Assembly: GCF_000741135.1 (NCBI RefSeq)
Contig: NZ_JGYU01000005.1
Location: 15,946 to 79,945, forward strand
Origin: Bifidobacterium choerinum
Lineage (GTDB): Bacteria > Actinomycetota > Actinomycetes > Actinomycetales > Bifidobacteriaceae
DNA: 64,000 nucleotides
Direction: 5' to 3'
Position 1 is the stretch's first letter, and every line of letters begins with the position of its first letter. Positions 9,314 through 18,702 of the stretch are shown here, piece by piece. Position numbers and translations under genes: made by a program. Below the pieces are notes generated by a model. The model saw nothing but the letters and a program-made list of their open reading frames with translations. It was not told where the DNA came from and did no database searches.

Positions 9314-10030
9314 TCACCGTCCGTCGGCCTTATGCCGTGTCGGGTTCTCCCACAGCTCAGTGTCGGCGAGCGCGGGCCCGTGGTTGTAGTCGACGAGGAT
9401 CCAGCGGTCGGGGTCGTCGAGCCCCGCGTTGACCAGACGCGCCCAGTGCGCGTTGCGCATCGATGTGACGGAGACGAAGTCCGGCAGCGCCAAGCCGATG
9501 CCGAACAGCACCTGCAGCATGTTCTCGATGAGCGCGCCATGGGAGAACACGAACAGATCGGTGTCCGCGTCCGCCCGGTGCGACCAGTCGCGCAGCGCCT
9601 CGACGCCGCGTTCGCCGGCATGTTCATGGGATTCTGCCCGGTGGCGCATCTCGCCGCCGAGGCCGCGGCACCACAGCTCGAAGTCCTTCGGCCACTGCGC
9701 GTCGAGCTCCTCGCCGGACATGCCCTCCCAGTCGCCGAAGCTGCGTTCGCGCAGCCGCGGGTCGGCGTGGACCTCGAGGCCGAGCGGGTCGGCGAACAGA
9801 TGCGCGGTGCGGTTCGCGCGCCGCAGGTCGGAGGCGACGACGAGCTGCCGCGCGACGGGGTCGCGTTCGACGTAGAGCCTGCGCAGCGCGTCGCCGGTCT
9901 GGCGCGCCTGCCAGACCCCCACGTCGTCGAGCGGGATGTCGATGCTGCCCTGAACGCGGCCGGCGAGGTTGTAGGAGGTGCGCCCATGGCGCACGAGCGT
10001 AATCGAACGCACCGTCCCGATCGCCGTCAT
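9314..10030 (-). CDS. Histidine phosphatase family protein (phosphoglycerate mutase-like), copy 2
   Basis: A 238-residue phosphatase with the catalytic LVRHGRTSYN near residue 10, RLRERSFGDWEG in the middle, and VFSHGAL near residue 170. It follows rsfS on the same strand; a phosphoglycerate-mutase-like gene next to rsfS is common in actinobacteria. I chose the ATG at 10030 (MTAIGTVRS) because GGGGGAG precedes it and the longer frame would run back through the end of rsfS. It is a paralog of the protein at 6568-7395, lacking that protein's extra loop. Confidence 0.88.
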   Translation of the reverse strand: MTAIGTVRSITLVRHGRTSYNLAGRVQGSIDIPLDDVGVWQARQTGDALRRLYVERDPVARQLVVASDLRRANRTAHLFADPLGLEVHADPRLRERSFGDWEGMSGEELDAQWPKDFELWCRGLGGEMRHRAESHEHAGERGVEALRDWSHRADADTDLFVFSHGALIENMLQVLFGIGLALPDFVSVTSMRNAHWARLVNAGLDDPDRWILVDYNHGPALADTELWENPTRHKADGR

Positions 10031-10047
10031 CGTCGCTCCCCCATCGG

Positions 10048-10443
10048 TCAGTCGGCGTCGGCGGCCGCGTCGGCCGCCTCGGGTAGTTCGAGGTCGATGC
10101 GCGGGCAGTCGCGCCACAGGCGTTCAAGCCGGTAGAAGTCGCGCGCCTCCTCATGCATGACGTGGATGATGAAATCGCCGTAGTCGAGCAGGATCCACTG
10201 CGCCTCCTGGATGCCTTCGCGGCCCTGGGGCTTGAGCTTGCCGCCCTTCGTGTACAGGTCCTTCTCGATCTCCTCGGCGACGGCGAGCACCTGGCGCTCG
10301 TTCGTCGCCGACGCGACGAGCATGCAGTCGGTGATGCCGACCAGGTCGCTCACGTCGTAGGCGACGATGTCGGACGCCTTCATGCGGTCGGCCGCCGCGG
10401 CCGCGATCCGCACCGATGCGATGGATGATTCAAGTGCCGTCAT
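10048..10443 (-). CDS. rsfS: Ribosomal silencing factor RsfS
   Basis: A 131-residue protein of the RsfS/Iojap family, which binds ribosomal protein uL14 and blocks subunit joining under starvation. Family features visible: KASDIVAYDVSDLVGITDCM, ERQVLAVAEEIEKDL, GREGIQEAQWILLDYGDFI and VMHEEARDFYRLERLW. The start at 10443 lies one base after the glmU stop (TGATATG), indicating translational coupling. The longer frame back to 10527 is out-of-frame glmU sequence. The C-terminus is short and Ala/Asp-rich. Confidence 0.95.
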   Translation of the reverse strand: MTALESSIASVRIAAAAADRMKASDIVAYDVSDLVGITDCMLVASATNERQVLAVAEEIEKDLYTKGGKLKPQGREGIQEAQWILLDYGDFIIHVMHEEARDFYRLERLWRDCPRIDLELPEAADAAADAD

Positions 10444-10444
10444 A

Positions 10445-11827
10445 TCAACGCTCCCAAGCTGGTTTCCAATGCTGCACGATGTGCTGCGTGTTCTCCGAAT
10501 AGACCATCGCGTCGTCCGGCACGTCATGGCGGATCACCGATCCGGCGCCGCTCGTGACATGGTCGCCGACCTCGACCGGCGCGACGAAGAGGTTGCCGGC
10601 GCCGATGTGCACGTCCGAGCCGATCGTCGTGTGGTTCTTGTGCACGCCGTCGTAGTTGGCAGTGATCGTGCCGCCGCCGATGTTCGTGCGCTCGCCGAGG
10701 TCGGCGTCGCCCACGTAGCTCAGATGCGGCACCTTCGTGCCGTCGCCGATGTGCGCCTTCTTCATCTCGACGAAGGCACCCGCTTTCGAGCCCTCGCCGA
10801 GCTCGTTGCCGGGACGCAGGTACGTCCACGGCCCGATGTTCGCGTCGCGGCCGATGTGCGACTCCTGCACGCGCGAGCGTTCGACGTGCGCGCCGGCGTC
10901 GACGGTTGCGTCGATGAGCGTCGTGTACGGGCCGACGACGGCCTCCTCGCCGACGGCCGTGCCCCCCTGCAGGAAGCAGCCGGGCAGGATCGTCGCGTCG
11001 CGGCCGATCGTCACGTCGTCCTCGATCCACGTCGTCGACGGGTCGAGGATCGTCACGCCCTCATGCATCCAGTACTCGCACACGCGCAGGTTGTGGGCGC
11101 GCGCGAGCGCGGCGAGCTGCACGCGGTCGTTGACGCCTTCGACACTCAGCGGGTCGGGCGCCGCGAAGGCGCCGACCTTGCCGCTCGCCTTCGCCGCCTT
11201 GAGCGCGTCGGTCAGGTAGAACTCGCCCTGCGCGTTGTCGGCGTCGAGGTCGGCGATTGCGGCGGCGAGCGCATGCGCGTCGAAGACGTACACCGACGTG
11301 TTCACCTCGCGCACGGCGAGCTCGCTGCTGTTCGCGTCCTTCTGCTCGACGATCTTGAGGACGTCGCCGTCGGGGGCGCGGATGATGCGTCCGTAGCCGG
11401 TCGGGTCGTCGAGCACCGTCGTGAGCACCGTCGCGTCGTCGCCGCTGGCCGCATGGTAGTCGAGCAGCGCGCGCAGCGTGCCCGTGTCGAGCAGTGGCAT
11501 GTCCGACGCCGTGATCAGCACGTCGCCGTCGAGGTCGCCGCCGGCCGTCAGCTGGCGCATCGCGCACTGCACGGCGCGGCCGGTGCCGGGGATGTCGTCC
11601 TGCTCGACGATCGTCACGTCGGGGTCGTAGCCGCGCGCCGCCTCGGCGACGCGTTCGCCCTGATGGCGCACGACGACGGTGAGCGTAGCGGGCCCGAGCG
11701 CCTCGACGGAGGACATGACGCGTTCGAGGAAGGTCTTGCCCGCGAAGGTGTGCAGCACCTTCGGCTTCGACGAGCGCATGCGCGTGCCCTCGCCGGCTGC
11801 CAGCACGATTGCGGCGGTTACCGTCAT
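10445..11827 (-). CDS. glmU: Bifunctional UDP-GlcNAc pyrophosphorylase / glucosamine-1-phosphate acetyltransferase
   Basis: A 460-residue cytoplasmic enzyme making UDP-N-acetylglucosamine for peptidoglycan. The N-terminal uridylyltransferase domain has the nucleotide-binding loop LAAGEGTRMRSSKPKVLH (residues ~8-25). The C-terminal half has left-handed beta-helix hexapeptide repeats and the acetyltransferase signature around NIGGGTITANYDGVHKNHT. The length fits the family. A good ribosome-binding site (AAAGGAG) precedes the ATG. It is first of a glmU-rsfS-phosphatase operon, with tRNA-Gln upstream. Confidence 0.97.
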   Translation of the reverse strand: MTVTAAIVLAAGEGTRMRSSKPKVLHTFAGKTFLERVMSSVEALGPATLTVVVRHQGERVAEAARGYDPDVTIVEQDDIPGTGRAVQCAMRQLTAGGDLDGDVLITASDMPLLDTGTLRALLDYHAASGDDATVLTTVLDDPTGYGRIIRAPDGDVLKIVEQKDANSSELAVREVNTSVYVFDAHALAAAIADLDADNAQGEFYLTDALKAAKASGKVGAFAAPDPLSVEGVNDRVQLAALARAHNLRVCEYWMHEGVTILDPSTTWIEDDVTIGRDATILPGCFLQGGTAVGEEAVVGPYTTLIDATVDAGAHVERSRVQESHIGRDANIGPWTYLRPGNELGEGSKAGAFVEMKKAHIGDGTKVPHLSYVGDADLGERTNIGGGTITANYDGVHKNHTTIGSDVHIGAGNLFVAPVEVGDHVTSGAGSVIRHDVPDDAMVYSENTQHIVQHWKPAWER

Positions 11828-11925
11828 CTGTTCTCCTTTGCGAGGACGGGGCCGATCGCCCCGTCATGGTCCCTGATGCGAAAGGCGCCCACATCCAAAC
11901 GCCGAAGGCCGGATGCGGACGCCGC

Positions 11926-11999
11926 TGGCTCCCCCACCTGGACTCGAACCAAGACAAAGGGTTCCAAAGACCCGTGTGCTGCCATTACACCATGGGGGA
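11926..11999 (-). tRNA. tRNA-Gln(TTG)
   Basis: A cloverleaf with acceptor TCCCCCA pairing with TGGGGGA, D arm GGTGTAATGGCAGCAC, anticodon loop CTTTGGA (anticodon TTG) and T arm TGGTTCGAGTCCA. The discriminator is G and, unlike the two tRNA-Ala genes, the CCA end is encoded (complement of 11926-11928). It lies between prs and glmU on the same strand. Confidence 0.93.
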
Positions 12000-12068
12000 A
12001 CGGCGGGCGGACCCGCCAAGTGTTCATTATGCCATAGGGCCGGACCATGGGCGCGACCCCGTGGCGGG

Positions 12069-13088
12069 TCAGGCAAAGAGGAAGCCCTGGCCGTGGTGCT
12101 CGGGATAGGTCTCGAAGAGCTTGGCGACCGAGCCGTCCTCGAACACCGCCTTGATCGCGCTCGCCAGCAGCGGCGCGATCGACAGTACGGTCAGGCCGTC
12201 CCAGCGCTTCTCCTCGGGGATCGGCACCGTGTCGGTGAGCACGACCTCGCGCGCGCCGCAGCTCTTGAGCCGTTCGACGGCCGGGCCGGAGAGCACGCCG
12301 TGGGTCGCCACGACGGTCACCGACTTCGCGCCGGCCTCCTGCAGCACCTTGCACGCGCCGGCGATCGTGCCGGCCGTGTCGATCAGGTCGTCGACGAGCA
12401 CGCAGTCCTTGCCCCTGACGTCGCCGACGACGCGGTTCGCGACGGCCTGGTTCGGCCTCGTGATGTCGCGCGTCTTGTGCACGAAGGCGAGCGGGCCGCC
12501 GCCGAGGTGCTGCGCCCACTGCTCGGCGACGCGGATGCGGCCGGCGTCCGGGGAGACGACGGTCACATTGTCGAGCTGGTTGGAGAAACGGTCGCGGATG
12601 TAGTCGACGAGCACCGGCATCGCGATCAGATGGTCGACCGGGCCATCGAAGAAGCCCTGCGACTGCGCGGCGTGCAGGTCGACGCTCATGATGCGGTCGG
12701 CGCCGGCCGTCTTGAGCAGGTCGAAGACGAGACGGCACGAGATCGGCTCGCGGCCGCGGTGCTTCTTGTCCTGGCGCGAATAGCCGAGCAGCGGGCTCAC
12801 GGCCGTGATCGAACGCGCCGACGCGCGCTTGAGGGCGTCGATCATGATGAGCTGCTCCATGATCGACTGGTTGACCGGGTTGCTGTGGCTCTGCAGCACG
12901 AAGACGTCGGCGCCGCGCACGGATTCGGTGTAGCGCACGTACATCTCGCCGTTCGCGAAGTCGTAGGCGGTCGTCTCGAGCACGTCGATGCCGAGCTGGT
13001 CGGCGACGTCACGGGCGAGCTTGGGATGCGCCCTTCCGGTGACGAGTATCAGGTTCTTGTCTGGTTTGCCTTCGAGGATTGCGCTCAC
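12069..13088 (-). CDS. prs: Ribose-phosphate pyrophosphokinase (PRPP synthetase)
   Basis: A 339-residue enzyme making PRPP from ribose 5-phosphate and ATP, feeding nucleotide, histidine, tryptophan and NAD synthesis. Visible features: YDFANGEMYVRYTESVRG near residues 40-60, the catalytic flexible-loop region SPLLGYSRQDKKHRGREPIS, and the PRPP-binding loop VLVDDLIDTAGTI near 230. The start is GTG at 13088 with GGAG upstream. The neighbours glmU and tRNA-Gln follow a common actinobacterial order. Confidence 0.96.
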   Translation of the reverse strand: MSAILEGKPDKNLILVTGRAHPKLARDVADQLGIDVLETTAYDFANGEMYVRYTESVRGADVFVLQSHSNPVNQSIMEQLIMIDALKRASARSITAVSPLLGYSRQDKKHRGREPISCRLVFDLLKTAGADRIMSVDLHAAQSQGFFDGPVDHLIAMPVLVDYIRDRFSNQLDNVTVVSPDAGRIRVAEQWAQHLGGGPLAFVHKTRDITRPNQAVANRVVGDVRGKDCVLVDDLIDTAGTIAGACKVLQEAGAKSVTVVATHGVLSGPAVERLKSCGAREVVLTDTVPIPEEKRWDGLTVLSIAPLLASAIKAVFEDGSVAKLFETYPEHHGQGFLFA

Positions 13089-13166
13089 CGTATCTCCAAA
13101 CGTCGGTTGGTTCGTAGCCGAGTCCCCAGTGTAGTGCCGGCAGCTGACGTGGGCGGAGGGGACTCC

Positions 13167-13892
13167 TCAGCCGCGCCCGCGGTACAGGCCGTGCTTGCCG
13201 ATGTACTGGACGACGCCGTCGGGCACGAGGTACCACACCGGCTCGCCGTGCGTCGCGCGGTCGCGCACGTCGGTCGACGAGATCGCCAGCGCCGGGATCT
13301 CGAGCATGTCGACGCGCCCCGCCGGCAGCGTGACCGCCGACGAATAGCCGGGGCGCGTGACGGCGACGAAGTGCGCGATGCGGAACATCTGCTCGACGTC
13401 CTTCCAGCGCATGATCTCGGCGACGGCGTCCGCGCCGGTGATGAAGAACAGCTCGGCGTCCGGATACAGCGCGCGCAGGTCGCGCAACGTGTCGATCGTG
13501 TAGGTGACGCCGGGACGGTCGATGTCGACGCGCGAGACGGTGAACTTCGGGTTCGATGCCGTGGCGATGACGGTCATCAGATAGCGGTCCTCGGCGTTCG
13601 TCACATGCTTGTCGAGCTTGAAGACCGGACGCCCGGTCGGCACGAAGACGACCTCGTCGAGGTCATAGACCCACGAGACCTCGGACGCGGCGACGAGATG
13701 GCCGTTGTGGATCGGGTCGAAGGTGCCGCCCATGATGCCGATGCGCGGGCGCGTGTGCCAGTTGCCGCGCGGCGAACGGCGCCCCGGCGGCGAGACGAGG
13801 TGCGCCGTGGCCGCGTCGGACACCGACAGCTCGGCCATGCGCCGTGGCGCGTCGGCGACGCGCGACGCGTCGCCGTTGTCGCTGCCCGCCAT
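13167..13892 (-). CDS. nadD: Nicotinate-nucleotide adenylyltransferase
   Basis: A 241-residue enzyme that adenylates nicotinate mononucleotide in NAD synthesis. The nucleotidyltransferase signature [12 protein letters not shown] is near residue 55 and the second motif ISSTDVRDR near 210. The first ~48 residues are a disordered, arginine-rich extension. I start it at the ATG at 13892, one base past the stop of the preceding gene; the longer frame to 14102 is out-of-frame sequence from that gene. It forms an operon proA - hypothetical - nadD. Confidence 0.93.
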   Translation of the reverse strand: MAGSDNGDASRVADAPRRMAELSVSDAATAHLVSPPGRRSPRGNWHTRPRIGIMGGTFDPIHNGHLVAASEVSWVYDLDEVVFVPTGRPVFKLDKHVTNAEDRYLMTVIATASNPKFTVSRVDIDRPGVTYTIDTLRDLRALYPDAELFFITGADAVAEIMRWKDVEQMFRIAHFVAVTRPGYSSAVTLPAGRVDMLEIPALAISSTDVRDRATHGEPVWYLVPDGVVQYIGKHGLYRGRG

Positions 13893-13893
13893 G

Positions 13894-14637
13894 TCAGCGC
13901 TTCTCCTCGGCGCCGGCCGCGGCGCTGTCGGCGGCGACGCGATCGATCTCCTGCTGCAACGTGAGCTCCTGGGCGCGGTCGTCGGCGGCGTCGCCGTCGG
14001 GGTCGATCTTGCCCATGTCCTCATTCCATTCGTCCTGCACGACGCGCCGGATCTCGGCGAAGGTCGGCAGCAGGAAGCTCGGCTGGAACGCGCGGCGCAC
14101 ATGGGCGACGCGTTCGGTGATGCGGATGAGCGTGTCGGTCATGCCGTCGATGTCGTTGTCGCGTTCCATCGTGCGGAAGCGGTCGATGTAGTCCTCCATC
14201 AGCACGATCTGTTCGACGACTTCGCGGTAGCGTTCGTCGTCGACGTCGACGACGTCGGCGGCGTCCGTCTCCGGCCATCCGATGAGCACGGCGTCGGCGT
14301 ACTCGAGCGACGCGCGCTGCGCCGCCGAGGCGATGCCGTCCTCGATCTGCACGAGGAACACGTAGCGCACGAGGCTGAGCCGTTCGGAGGCGACCTTGAG
14401 CAGGTTGCGCCGGTCGGTGAGGTCGACGCCCCATGGGTTCGCGAGCACATGCGCGTCGTCGAAGGTGACGGTCGCCGCGTCGTCGCGCGCCGTGGATCCA
14501 TTGTCCGCGACGCCGGCGTTCGCCGGCGCGTCGTTCTTCGCAACGCCGTTCCTCGCGGCGTCGGCGGACGTCATCGTTCCGTCGTCGTTCCTGACGTCGT
14601 CCGCACCGTCGTTCACGCCGTCGTTGCGCACGCTCAT
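13894..14637 (-). CDS. Hypothetical acidic protein between proA and nadD
   Basis: A 247-residue protein I cannot assign to a functional family. An N-terminal ~50 residues rich in Asp/Asn/Ala look disordered. A mostly alpha-helical, strongly acidic region follows ([40 protein letters not shown]), with no transmembrane segment or recognisable catalytic motif. The ATG at 14637 overlaps the proA stop as ATGA, and nadD starts one base beyond its own stop, so all three are translationally coupled. A protein at this place may be conserved in bifidobacteria; its role is unknown. Confidence 0.8.
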   Translation of the reverse strand: MSVRNDGVNDGADDVRNDDGTMTSADAARNGVAKNDAPANAGVADNGSTARDDAATVTFDDAHVLANPWGVDLTDRRNLLKVASERLSLVRYVFLVQIEDGIASAAQRASLEYADAVLIGWPETDAADVVDVDDERYREVVEQIVLMEDYIDRFRTMERDNDIDGMTDTLIRITERVAHVRRAFQPSFLLPTFAEIRRVVQDEWNEDMGKIDPDGDAADDRAQELTLQQEIDRVAADSAAAGAEEKR

Positions 14638-15947
14638 GCCCTCACCTGTCCCGTGCCGTAGCCGATCCATTTCGTCGTCGTCATCTCCTGCAGTCCCATC
14701 GGGCCGCGCGCGTGCATCTTCTGCGTCGAGATGCCCAGCTCGGCGCCGAAGCCGAACACGCCGCCGTCGGTGAAGCGCGTCGAGGCGTTGACCATGACGA
14801 CCGCCGAGTCGACGTCCTTCGTGAACCGTTCGATCGCGCCGTAGTCCTCGGCGAGGATCGCCTCGGTGTGGTGCGTCGAATAGCGGTTGATGTGCGCGAT
14901 CGCCTCATCCATCGAATCGACGACGCGCACGCCGATCTCGAGGGCGAGGTACTCGGTGCCCCAGTCGGTCTCGTCGGCCTCGAACAGCTTGATGTCGCGG
15001 ATGTTCGCGTCGCCGATGATCTTATACGAGACCTCGTCGGCGTGCATGACGACGTCGGCGTCCGCGAGCGCCTTCGCGACGGCCGGCAGGAACTCCTCGG
15101 CGATGTCGCGGTGGACGATGAGCTTCTCGGCGGCGTTGCACACGCCGACGCGCTGCGTCTTCGCGTTGAGGATGACCGGGATGGCCTTGGCGAGGTCGGC
15201 GGAACGGTCGACGTAGATGTGCACGTTGCCGGCGCCGGTCTCGATGACCGGGACCTTCGACTTCTCGACGACGGCCTGGATGAGCTGGGCGCTGCCGCGC
15301 GGCACGAGCAGGTCGATGTGGCCGCGCGCCTCCATCATCGCCGTCGCGCCCTCGCGCCCGTAGGCGTCGACGGAGCCGACGAGCGCGTCGTCGAAGCCGA
15401 GTTCGCGCAGCGTGTCGCCGACGATGGCGAGCGTCGCCGCGTTCGTGCGCTCCGCCGCGTGGCCGCCGCGCAGAATCGCCGCGTTGCCGGACTTGATGCA
15501 CAGCGCGATGACGTCGACGGTCACGTTCGGCCGCGCCTCGTAGATCATGCCGATGACACCCATCGGCACGCGCACCTGCTGCAGACGCAGGCCGTTGGGA
15601 GCCTCGAAGCCGCGCACGACCTGGCCGACCGGGTCGGGAAGCGTCGCGACGTGGCGCATGTCGTCCGCCGACGCGGCGACGCGCGTCACGTCGAACTTGA
15701 GACGGTCCAGCTTGCCGGCGTCCATGCCGTCCTCGAAGGCGCGGTCCATGTCGAGCGCGTTCGCGCCGGCGATTTCGTCGGCGCGCGCGTCGAGCGCGTC
15801 GGCGATCGCGTTGAGGATGCCGTTCTTGACGTCGGTCGTGGCCTTCGCGAGCTTCGCCTGCGCGGCGCCCGCACGGTCGGCCATCGCGCACACCGCGTCG
15901 AAGACGTCGTCGCTGACCTTGTTGTGTTCGCTCTGTGTGTTCGTCAT
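14634..15947 (-). CDS. proA: Glutamate-5-semialdehyde (gamma-glutamyl phosphate) reductase
   Basis: A 437-residue NADPH-dependent enzyme converting gamma-glutamyl phosphate to glutamate semialdehyde in proline synthesis. Family signatures: [19 protein letters not shown], the [10 protein letters not shown] strand, the catalytic cysteine in [11 protein letters not shown], and [16 protein letters not shown] toward the C-terminus. The length is slightly above the usual ~415 because of an N-terminal extension. proB is not in the window. It leads an operon with the hypothetical gene and nadD. Confidence 0.96.
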   Translation of the reverse strand: MTNTQSEHNKVSDDVFDAVCAMADRAGAAQAKLAKATTDVKNGILNAIADALDARADEIAGANALDMDRAFEDGMDAGKLDRLKFDVTRVAASADDMRHVATLPDPVGQVVRGFEAPNGLRLQQVRVPMGVIGMIYEARPNVTVDVIALCIKSGNAAILRGGHAAERTNAATLAIVGDTLRELGFDDALVGSVDAYGREGATAMMEARGHIDLLVPRGSAQLIQAVVEKSKVPVIETGAGNVHIYVDRSADLAKAIPVILNAKTQRVGVCNAAEKLIVHRDIAEEFLPAVAKALADADVVMHADEVSYKIIGDANIRDIKLFEADETDWGTEYLALEIGVRVVDSMDEAIAHINRYSTHHTEAILAEDYGAIERFTKDVDSAVVMVNASTRFTDGGVFGFGAELGISTQKMHARGPMGLQEMTTTKWIGYGTGQVRA

Positions 15948-16071
15948 ACTTGCACATTAGTGGACGCCCTGCCCTCATGCGCGCGCACGTCCGCGGGACG
16001 GTCGCCTGGCCGCGCGCGTCCGCCCGTTCCGCGACGCGGACAGCGTCGACGCGACTTTCGTCTGTGAACCC

Positions 16072-16077
16072 TATACT
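16072..16077 (+). promoter_or_regulatory. Probable -10 element for thrC
   Basis: TATACT lies 47 bases before the thrC start in the 177-base gap between divergent proA and thrC. No good -35 hexamer is at the expected distance, so only the -10 is offered. Confidence 0.4.
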
Positions 16078-16124
16078 GAAATCATCCACACACTTCATCT
16101 CTCTACATCGTTAAGGACGGACGA

Positions 16125-17612
16125 GTGAACAAGTTCCACAGCACACGCAGCACCACCGACTCACTGACCTCGAAGCAGGCCATCCGCAAGGGCATCGCGG
16201 ACGACGGCGGCCTCTTCGTCACCGACGAACTCGGCGAACGCCTCGTCCCCATCGACGACCTCGCCGGCAGGAGCTACCAGCAGATCGCCTATGACGTGCT
16301 CTCCGTGCTCCTCGACGACTTCACCGAAGAAGAACTCAAGGCATGCATCACCAAGGCCTACGGGCCGCAGTGGTCGGACGAGCGCATCACGCCGGTCAAG
16401 CCGCTCGGACAGGACTGGGTCATGGAACTGTTCCACGGCCCCACCTCCGCGTTCAAGGACGTCGCCTTGCAGATCCTGCCGCGCTTCATGGCGCGCACGA
16501 CGCCCGCCGACGGCGACCCGGACGAGAAGATCATGATCGTCACGGCCACCTCCGGCGACACCGGCAAGGCCGCGCTCGCCGGCTTCGCCGACGCCGAGGG
16601 CACCGGCATCACCGTCTTCTACCCGCAGGGCCGCGTCAGCCGCGTGCAGGAACTCCAGATGACGACGCAGCAGGGTTCCAACGTCAACGTGTGCGCGGTC
16701 GAGGGCAACTTCGACGACGCGCAGTCCACCGTCAAGAAGATCTTCGGCGACAGGGACCTCGCCGCGCGTCTCGAAAAGGACGCGCACGTCGCGCTCTCAT
16801 CGGCCAACTCGATCAACGTCGGCCGCCTCGTGCCGCAGGTCGTCTACTACTTCTCCGCATACGCGCAGCTGCTCGAACAGCAGGCCGTCAACGTCGGCGA
16901 CCCGGTCGACTTCGTCGTGCCCACCGGCAACTTCGGCGACGTGCTCGCCGGCTACTACGCGAAGATGCTCGGCCTGCCGGTGCGCCAGCTCGTCGTCGCC
17001 TCCGACAGGAACAACGTGCTCTTCGACTTCCTGACGACCGGCACCTACAACCGCAAGCGCCCGTTCTACGAGACGATCTCGCCGTCGATGGACATCCTCA
17101 TCTCCTCGAACCTCGAACGCATGCTCTACTACATGAGCGAGAAGGACCCGCGCCTGACCGCCTACCTGATGAACGACCTCGCCGAATGGGGCGCGTTCGA
17201 GGTGCCGCCGGAGCTGCTCGCCCAGATCCGCCGCCTGTTCGCCACCGGCTGGGCCGACGAGGACCAGGTGCGCCGGATGATCGCCGAATGCTTCAGCGAA
17301 CACGGCTACGTGCTCGACCCGCACACCGCATGCGGCTACTTCGTCATGCAGCAGATGCCCGCCGATCCCGGCGTGCCGCGCGTGCTGCTGAGCACCGCCA
17401 GCCCGTACAAGTTCCCGCGCGTCGTCAACGAGGCGCTCGGCCTCAAGCACGACGGCACCGACTTCGAATGCATGGACGAGCTGAGCGAGAAGACCGGCAC
17501 CGAGATCCCGCCGATGCTGCGCAGCCTCGAGACCGCCGACGTGCGCTTCCGCGACTGCGTCGAGATCTCCGACATGGGCCACTACGTCGAACAATGCGCC
17601 GACCGCCTGTGA
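16125..17612 (+). CDS. thrC: Threonine synthase
   Basis: A 495-residue PLP enzyme converting O-phosphohomoserine to threonine. The PLP-binding lysine is in GPTSAFKDVALQ (residues ~105-115); the phosphate-binding region is VTATSGDTGKAALAGF, and VPTGNFGDVLAGYYAK is typical of the long, yeast-like ThrC class. The start is GTG at 16125 with AAGGA upstream. It is transcribed alone, opposite to its neighbours, and ends at the palindromic hairpin at 17640-17690. Confidence 0.96.
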   Translation: MNKFHSTRSTTDSLTSKQAIRKGIADDGGLFVTDELGERLVPIDDLAGRSYQQIAYDVLSVLLDDFTEEELKACITKAYGPQWSDERITPVKPLGQDWVMELFHGPTSAFKDVALQILPRFMARTTPADGDPDEKIMIVTATSGDTGKAALAGFADAEGTGITVFYPQGRVSRVQELQMTTQQGSNVNVCAVEGNFDDAQSTVKKIFGDRDLAARLEKDAHVALSSANSINVGRLVPQVVYYFSAYAQLLEQQAVNVGDPVDFVVPTGNFGDVLAGYYAKMLGLPVRQLVVASDRNNVLFDFLTTGTYNRKRPFYETISPSMDILISSNLERMLYYMSEKDPRLTAYLMNDLAEWGAFEVPPELLAQIRRLFATGWADEDQVRRMIAECFSEHGYVLDPHTACGYFVMQQMPADPGVPRVLLSTASPYKFPRVVNEALGLKHDGTDFECMDELSEKTGTEIPPMLRSLETADVRFRDCVEISDMGHYVEQCADRL

Positions 17613-17639
17613 CACCTGTGCCGCCTTACCGGTAGCATC

Positions 17640-17690
17640 GTAACGCACGACCGCCCGCAGTCCTCACGACTGCGGGCGGTCGTGCGTTAC
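17640..17690 (+). terminator. 23-bp palindromic terminator after thrC
   Basis: Perfect 23-bp stem (17640-17662 with 17668-17690) and a five-base loop, 28 bases past the thrC stop. It is symmetrical and could also serve the convergent HAD gene ending at 17783. Its right arm is the first unit of a 14-bp tandem array. Confidence 0.8.
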
Positions 17691-17744
17691 GGGTCGTGCG
17701 TTACGGGTCGTGCGTTACGGGTCGTGCGTTACGGGTCGTGCGTC
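17679..17744 (+). repeat. 14-bp tandem array between thrC and HAD gene
   Basis: Four full copies and a partial fifth of GTCGTGCGTTACGG, head to tail (units begin near 17679, 17693, 17707, 17721, 17735). Each holds TTACGGG, the core of the intergenic repeat family. The first copy belongs to the right arm of the thrC terminator, suggesting the array grew by slippage from that arm. Confidence 0.9.
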
Positions 17745-17782
17745 GTTTGATCCGCCGTCGCTACCGGTAGCGCCGCATCGGC

Positions 17783-18499
17783 TCACTGCAGCCGGCGCGG
17801 CGCGTCGGCGAAGTCGAAGAGCACGCCGTCCGCGAGCGTGCAGATGCGGTCCCAGTCGTGGTCGGAGGAATCGTCGTGCACCGCCCACACCTGCATCCCG
17901 GCGGACTTCGCCGAACGCATGCCGGCCAGCAGATCCTCGAACACGGTGCAATGGGCCGGGTCGACACCTACCTGTCGCGCCGCCAGCAGATACACGTCCG
18001 GATGCTCCTTGCCGCGGTCGCCGGCATCGTCCACGCCGACGACCGCGTCGAACAGATCAGCCATCCCCGCATGCTCGAGCGCCGGCGTGCGCAGATCGGG
18101 CAGCATCGTCGTGGCGACGGCGAGCCGCGCGCCGCTCGCCTTGAGCGCGCGCAGATAGTCGACGGCGTGCGGCTTCGGCTCCACGGCCTGCGCGTACATC
18201 CGCCTGGCCATGTCGTTCCATTCGGCGACGAGCGCCTCCGGCGTGTCGTGCAGCCCGAACCGTTCGATCGTGTATTCGGCGATTTCCATGAACTGCATGG
18301 CGCTCACCTTCGCCATGTAGTCGTCCGGCACCGTGATGCCGCGCTTCGCGAGGAACTCCTCGTCGATCCGGTCCCACACGCCCATCGAATCGAGCAACGT
18401 GCCGTCCAGATCGAAGATCGCGGCGCGCCCCGTGTTATCGGCGGCGCCGCCCGCCGTCATGTCGTCGGTCCGCGTGCCGCCGGTAAGTGCATCGTCCAT
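17783..18499 (-). CDS. HAD-superfamily phosphatase (beta-phosphoglucomutase-like)
   Basis: A 238-residue haloacid dehalogenase-type hydrolase. Motif I is AIFDLDGTLLDSMGVWDRID (residues ~29-48), with an alpha-helical cap after it. Motif II is seen as VATTMLPD and motif III/IV as FEDLLAGMRSAKSAGM with a preceding lysine (GKEHPDVY). This is the subfamily of phosphoglycolate phosphatase and beta-phosphoglucomutase; the substrate is unknown. AGGAGG eight bases upstream fixes the ATG at 18499. The N-terminal 28 residues are unconserved and include an intergenic-repeat copy encoding LTGGT (around 18478). Confidence 0.87.
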   Translation of the reverse strand: MDDALTGGTRTDDMTAGGAADNTGRAAIFDLDGTLLDSMGVWDRIDEEFLAKRGITVPDDYMAKVSAMQFMEIAEYTIERFGLHDTPEALVAEWNDMARRMYAQAVEPKPHAVDYLRALKASGARLAVATTMLPDLRTPALEHAGMADLFDAVVGVDDAGDRGKEHPDVYLLAARQVGVDPAHCTVFEDLLAGMRSAKSAGMQVWAVHDDSSDHDWDRICTLADGVLFDFADAPRRLQ

Positions 18500-18519
18500 T
18501 GCATTCCTCCTGTCGAACC

Positions 18520-18702
18520 GTCGAATCGAATCGCCGTCTGATGGGTGCCGCCCGTAAGCAGGCTGTGCCGTGTGATGCCACCCATAGGAGCACAGCGCCA
18601 TCCGTAGGTGCGCCGTGCCGCCCATAAGCGGGGGGCGTCACCCATGCAGGCGATGCCGCCCGTAAGCGAACGGAGGCCGCGCGGGCGCGCCGTGCCGCCA
18701 TG
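18520..18702. repeat. Repeat cluster, HAD gene-recN gap
   Basis: Seven or so motif copies, all in minus orientation (GCCGCCCGTAAGC at ~18547 and ~18656; degenerate forms with CCCATAGG, CCGTAGG, CCCATAAG between). They fill the whole 203-base gap downstream of recN. Confidence 0.8.
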
